A DNA stretch of 6,373 nucleotides from Candidatus Heimdallarchaeota archaeon (GTDB taxonomy: Archaea; Asgardarchaeota; Heimdallarchaeia; Hodarchaeales; LC-3), in the NCBI GenBank assembly GCA_027364495.1, contig DAHXPE010000295.1, positions 1 through 6,373 on the forward strand, in the 5' to 3' direction. Position 1 is the stretch's first letter; each line of letters starts with the position of its first letter. Shown here in pieces: positions 5,618 to 6,373 of this stretch. A program made the position numbers and the translations under genes. The notes beneath the pieces were generated by a model. That model had not been told where the DNA came from and made no database searches. It saw only the letters and a list, made by a program, of their open reading frames with translations.

Positions 5618-6310
5618 TTATTTAAAACTAGCCACAAATTCACCAATCTTTTCACCAGAATCAGGTGCATCAAGTTGGATGCCAGTTAATGTAATCCAAT
5701 AAGGATAAGTTTGACTTTTTCCATAAAATTGAATTGAATAGGATCCTTGTTGGCATTTTTCACCATCATATTCAACTTCTGATAGCTTATATTCTTGATC
5801 AATAACCTTCATTTTTGAAATAATGTTTCTCAAAGACACTTTTTGATCAGATAGTTTTGAAAGCATATCAATATTTATTCTTGTTTCAATAAATTCTATT
5901 TTAGATACTTTTTTTCGTAATTCTTCCAAAGAGACACCTAAATAAGTAGCCCAATCCTTTTTCATTAAAAGGTCTGGCATTAATATTCCATTAGTTATAA
6001 AAATATAATGAATATCCTGTAAATTTAGTTTTAATAACGATTTCAACGAATTAATAACAAATTCATCACCGTTGTAATGAGCAGCTAAATTCTCATTGTA
6101 ATAGGTTTTACAAAATGTAATTTTTGAATTATTATCAAGACCTAAGATATCAAGTTCAGCATTTTTGACTAATGGCAATAAAGGTTCAATATCCTGTCTT
6201 GAAGAGAGAGGCGTAGGTGTTTTTTGAGCACTATGTGAAGCTATTCGATAGCCATTTACCTTCAAATAATCAATGATAATGGTCAAATAAACACAACATA
6301 TAATTTTCAA
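5618..6310 (-). CDS. Unrecognised soluble protein, 230 codons maximum
   Basis: The open frame has no ATG before codon 111. The candidate starts are TTG at 6308-6310 (230 aa) or TTG at 6263-6265 (215 aa, MKVNGYRIASHSAQ). The shorter form starts beside the TGA (6270-6272) of the upstream gene and would suit translational coupling; neither has a good ribosome site. After the hydrophobic start the protein looks cytosolic. It has an alpha/beta-like core (DIHYIFITNGILMPDLL, 99-115), a charged helical stretch WATYLGVSLEELRKKVSKIEF (120-140), and a beta-rich end with aromatic residues (SYSIQFYGKSQTYPYW, 190-205). I know no matching family. It precedes the SCP2 gene by 18 bp, so a joint function in lipid or acyl metabolism is an inference from linkage only. 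Confidence 0.75.
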   Translation of the reverse strand: MKIICCVYLTIIIDYLKVNGYRIASHSAQKTPTPLSSRQDIEPLLPLVKNAELDILGLDNNSKITFCKTYYNENLAAHYNGDEFVINSLKSLLKLNLQDIHYIFITNGILMPDLLMKKDWATYLGVSLEELRKKVSKIEFIETRINIDMLSKLSDQKVSLRNIISKMKVIDQEYKLSEVEYDGEKCQQGSYSIQFYGKSQTYPYWITLTGIQLDAPDSGEKIGEFVASFK

Positions 6311-6373
6311 GTATTGAATAAAAATAAATTATTTCATTTGCAATTAACTGTTTATCTTCCAAGTTTTGGTTAT
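6270..6373 (-). CDS. 3' end of an upstream gene, partial
   Basis: A frame open from the right edge encodes 33 residues, beginning NQNLEDKQLIANEIIYFYSI, and ends at TGA 6270-6272. The helical, Leu/Ile/Glu-rich composition looks coding. It overlaps the longest form of the next ORF by 41 bp in a different frame, which favours the later TTG start of that ORF or an indel joining the two frames. Too little is visible to name the product. Confidence 0.5.
   Translation of the reverse strand, partial: NQNLEDKQLIANEIIYFYSILENYMLCLFDHYH

Noticed and set aside
5385..5702. Plus-strand 105-codon ORF
   Set aside because: It is antisense to the SCP2 gene and the end of the 230-codon gene, and its Ser/Ile-rich composition is typical of a shadow frame. 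The SCP2 frame has recognisable family motifs and a ribosome site.

Overview
The window is strongly AT-rich and nearly all of its credible genes lie on the minus strand, so it reads from right to left. Shine-Dalgarno-like motifs precede several starts (AAGGATC, AAAGGT, GAAAGGA, GGAG), and two core genes use TTG or GTG starts. Possible TATA-like elements, the SCP2-type protein and the subunit architecture fit an AT-rich archaeon, perhaps an Asgard-type lineage. No gene here is diagnostic and a bacterium is not excluded.

Layout from right to left (direction of transcription). (1) The tail of an unidentified gene (6270-6373) runs into an unrecognised 230-codon gene (5618-6310). An SCP2-type lipid-binding protein (5258-5599) follows 18 bp later. 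(2) A gap of about 100 bp (5160-5257) holds a TATA-like stretch and a perfect ATAACCA-A-TGGTTAT palindrome, a likely promoter/operator. (3) Next is a tightly spaced block: an unrecognised basic 159-aa protein (4680-5159); an intact 12S/PccB/MmdA-type carboxyltransferase (3078-4634); a divergent 5S/PycB/OadA-type carboxyltransferase (1566-3056); and a biotin carrier protein with an intact EAMKMEN motif (1035-1544). (4) The left kilobase is gene-poor. It has a two-helix membrane microprotein (688-894), a possible 42-aa ORF (477-605), a hairpin with a T-run (405-445), and at the left edge an inverted duplication (1-66 against 173-238) carrying two oppositely oriented pieces of one helical protein.

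The central point is the subunit set. A 12S-type acyl-CoA carboxyltransferase, a 5S-type keto-acid carboxyltransferase and a 1.3S-type biotin carrier, with no biotin carboxylase in view, is the composition of propionibacterial transcarboxylase (methylmalonyl-CoA:pyruvate carboxytransferase). However, the 5S-like subunit has lost every metal-binding and carbamyl-lysine position I can align (Asp to Glu11, Lys to Ile164, His-x-His to Ser194-x-Lys196), while its fold-defining segments remain. It is therefore probably a pseudo-carboxyltransferase serving a structural or regulatory role, or an enzyme with changed chemistry, inside an acyl-CoA carboxylase or decarboxylase complex. The 159-aa protein encoded first in the block is a candidate extra subunit.
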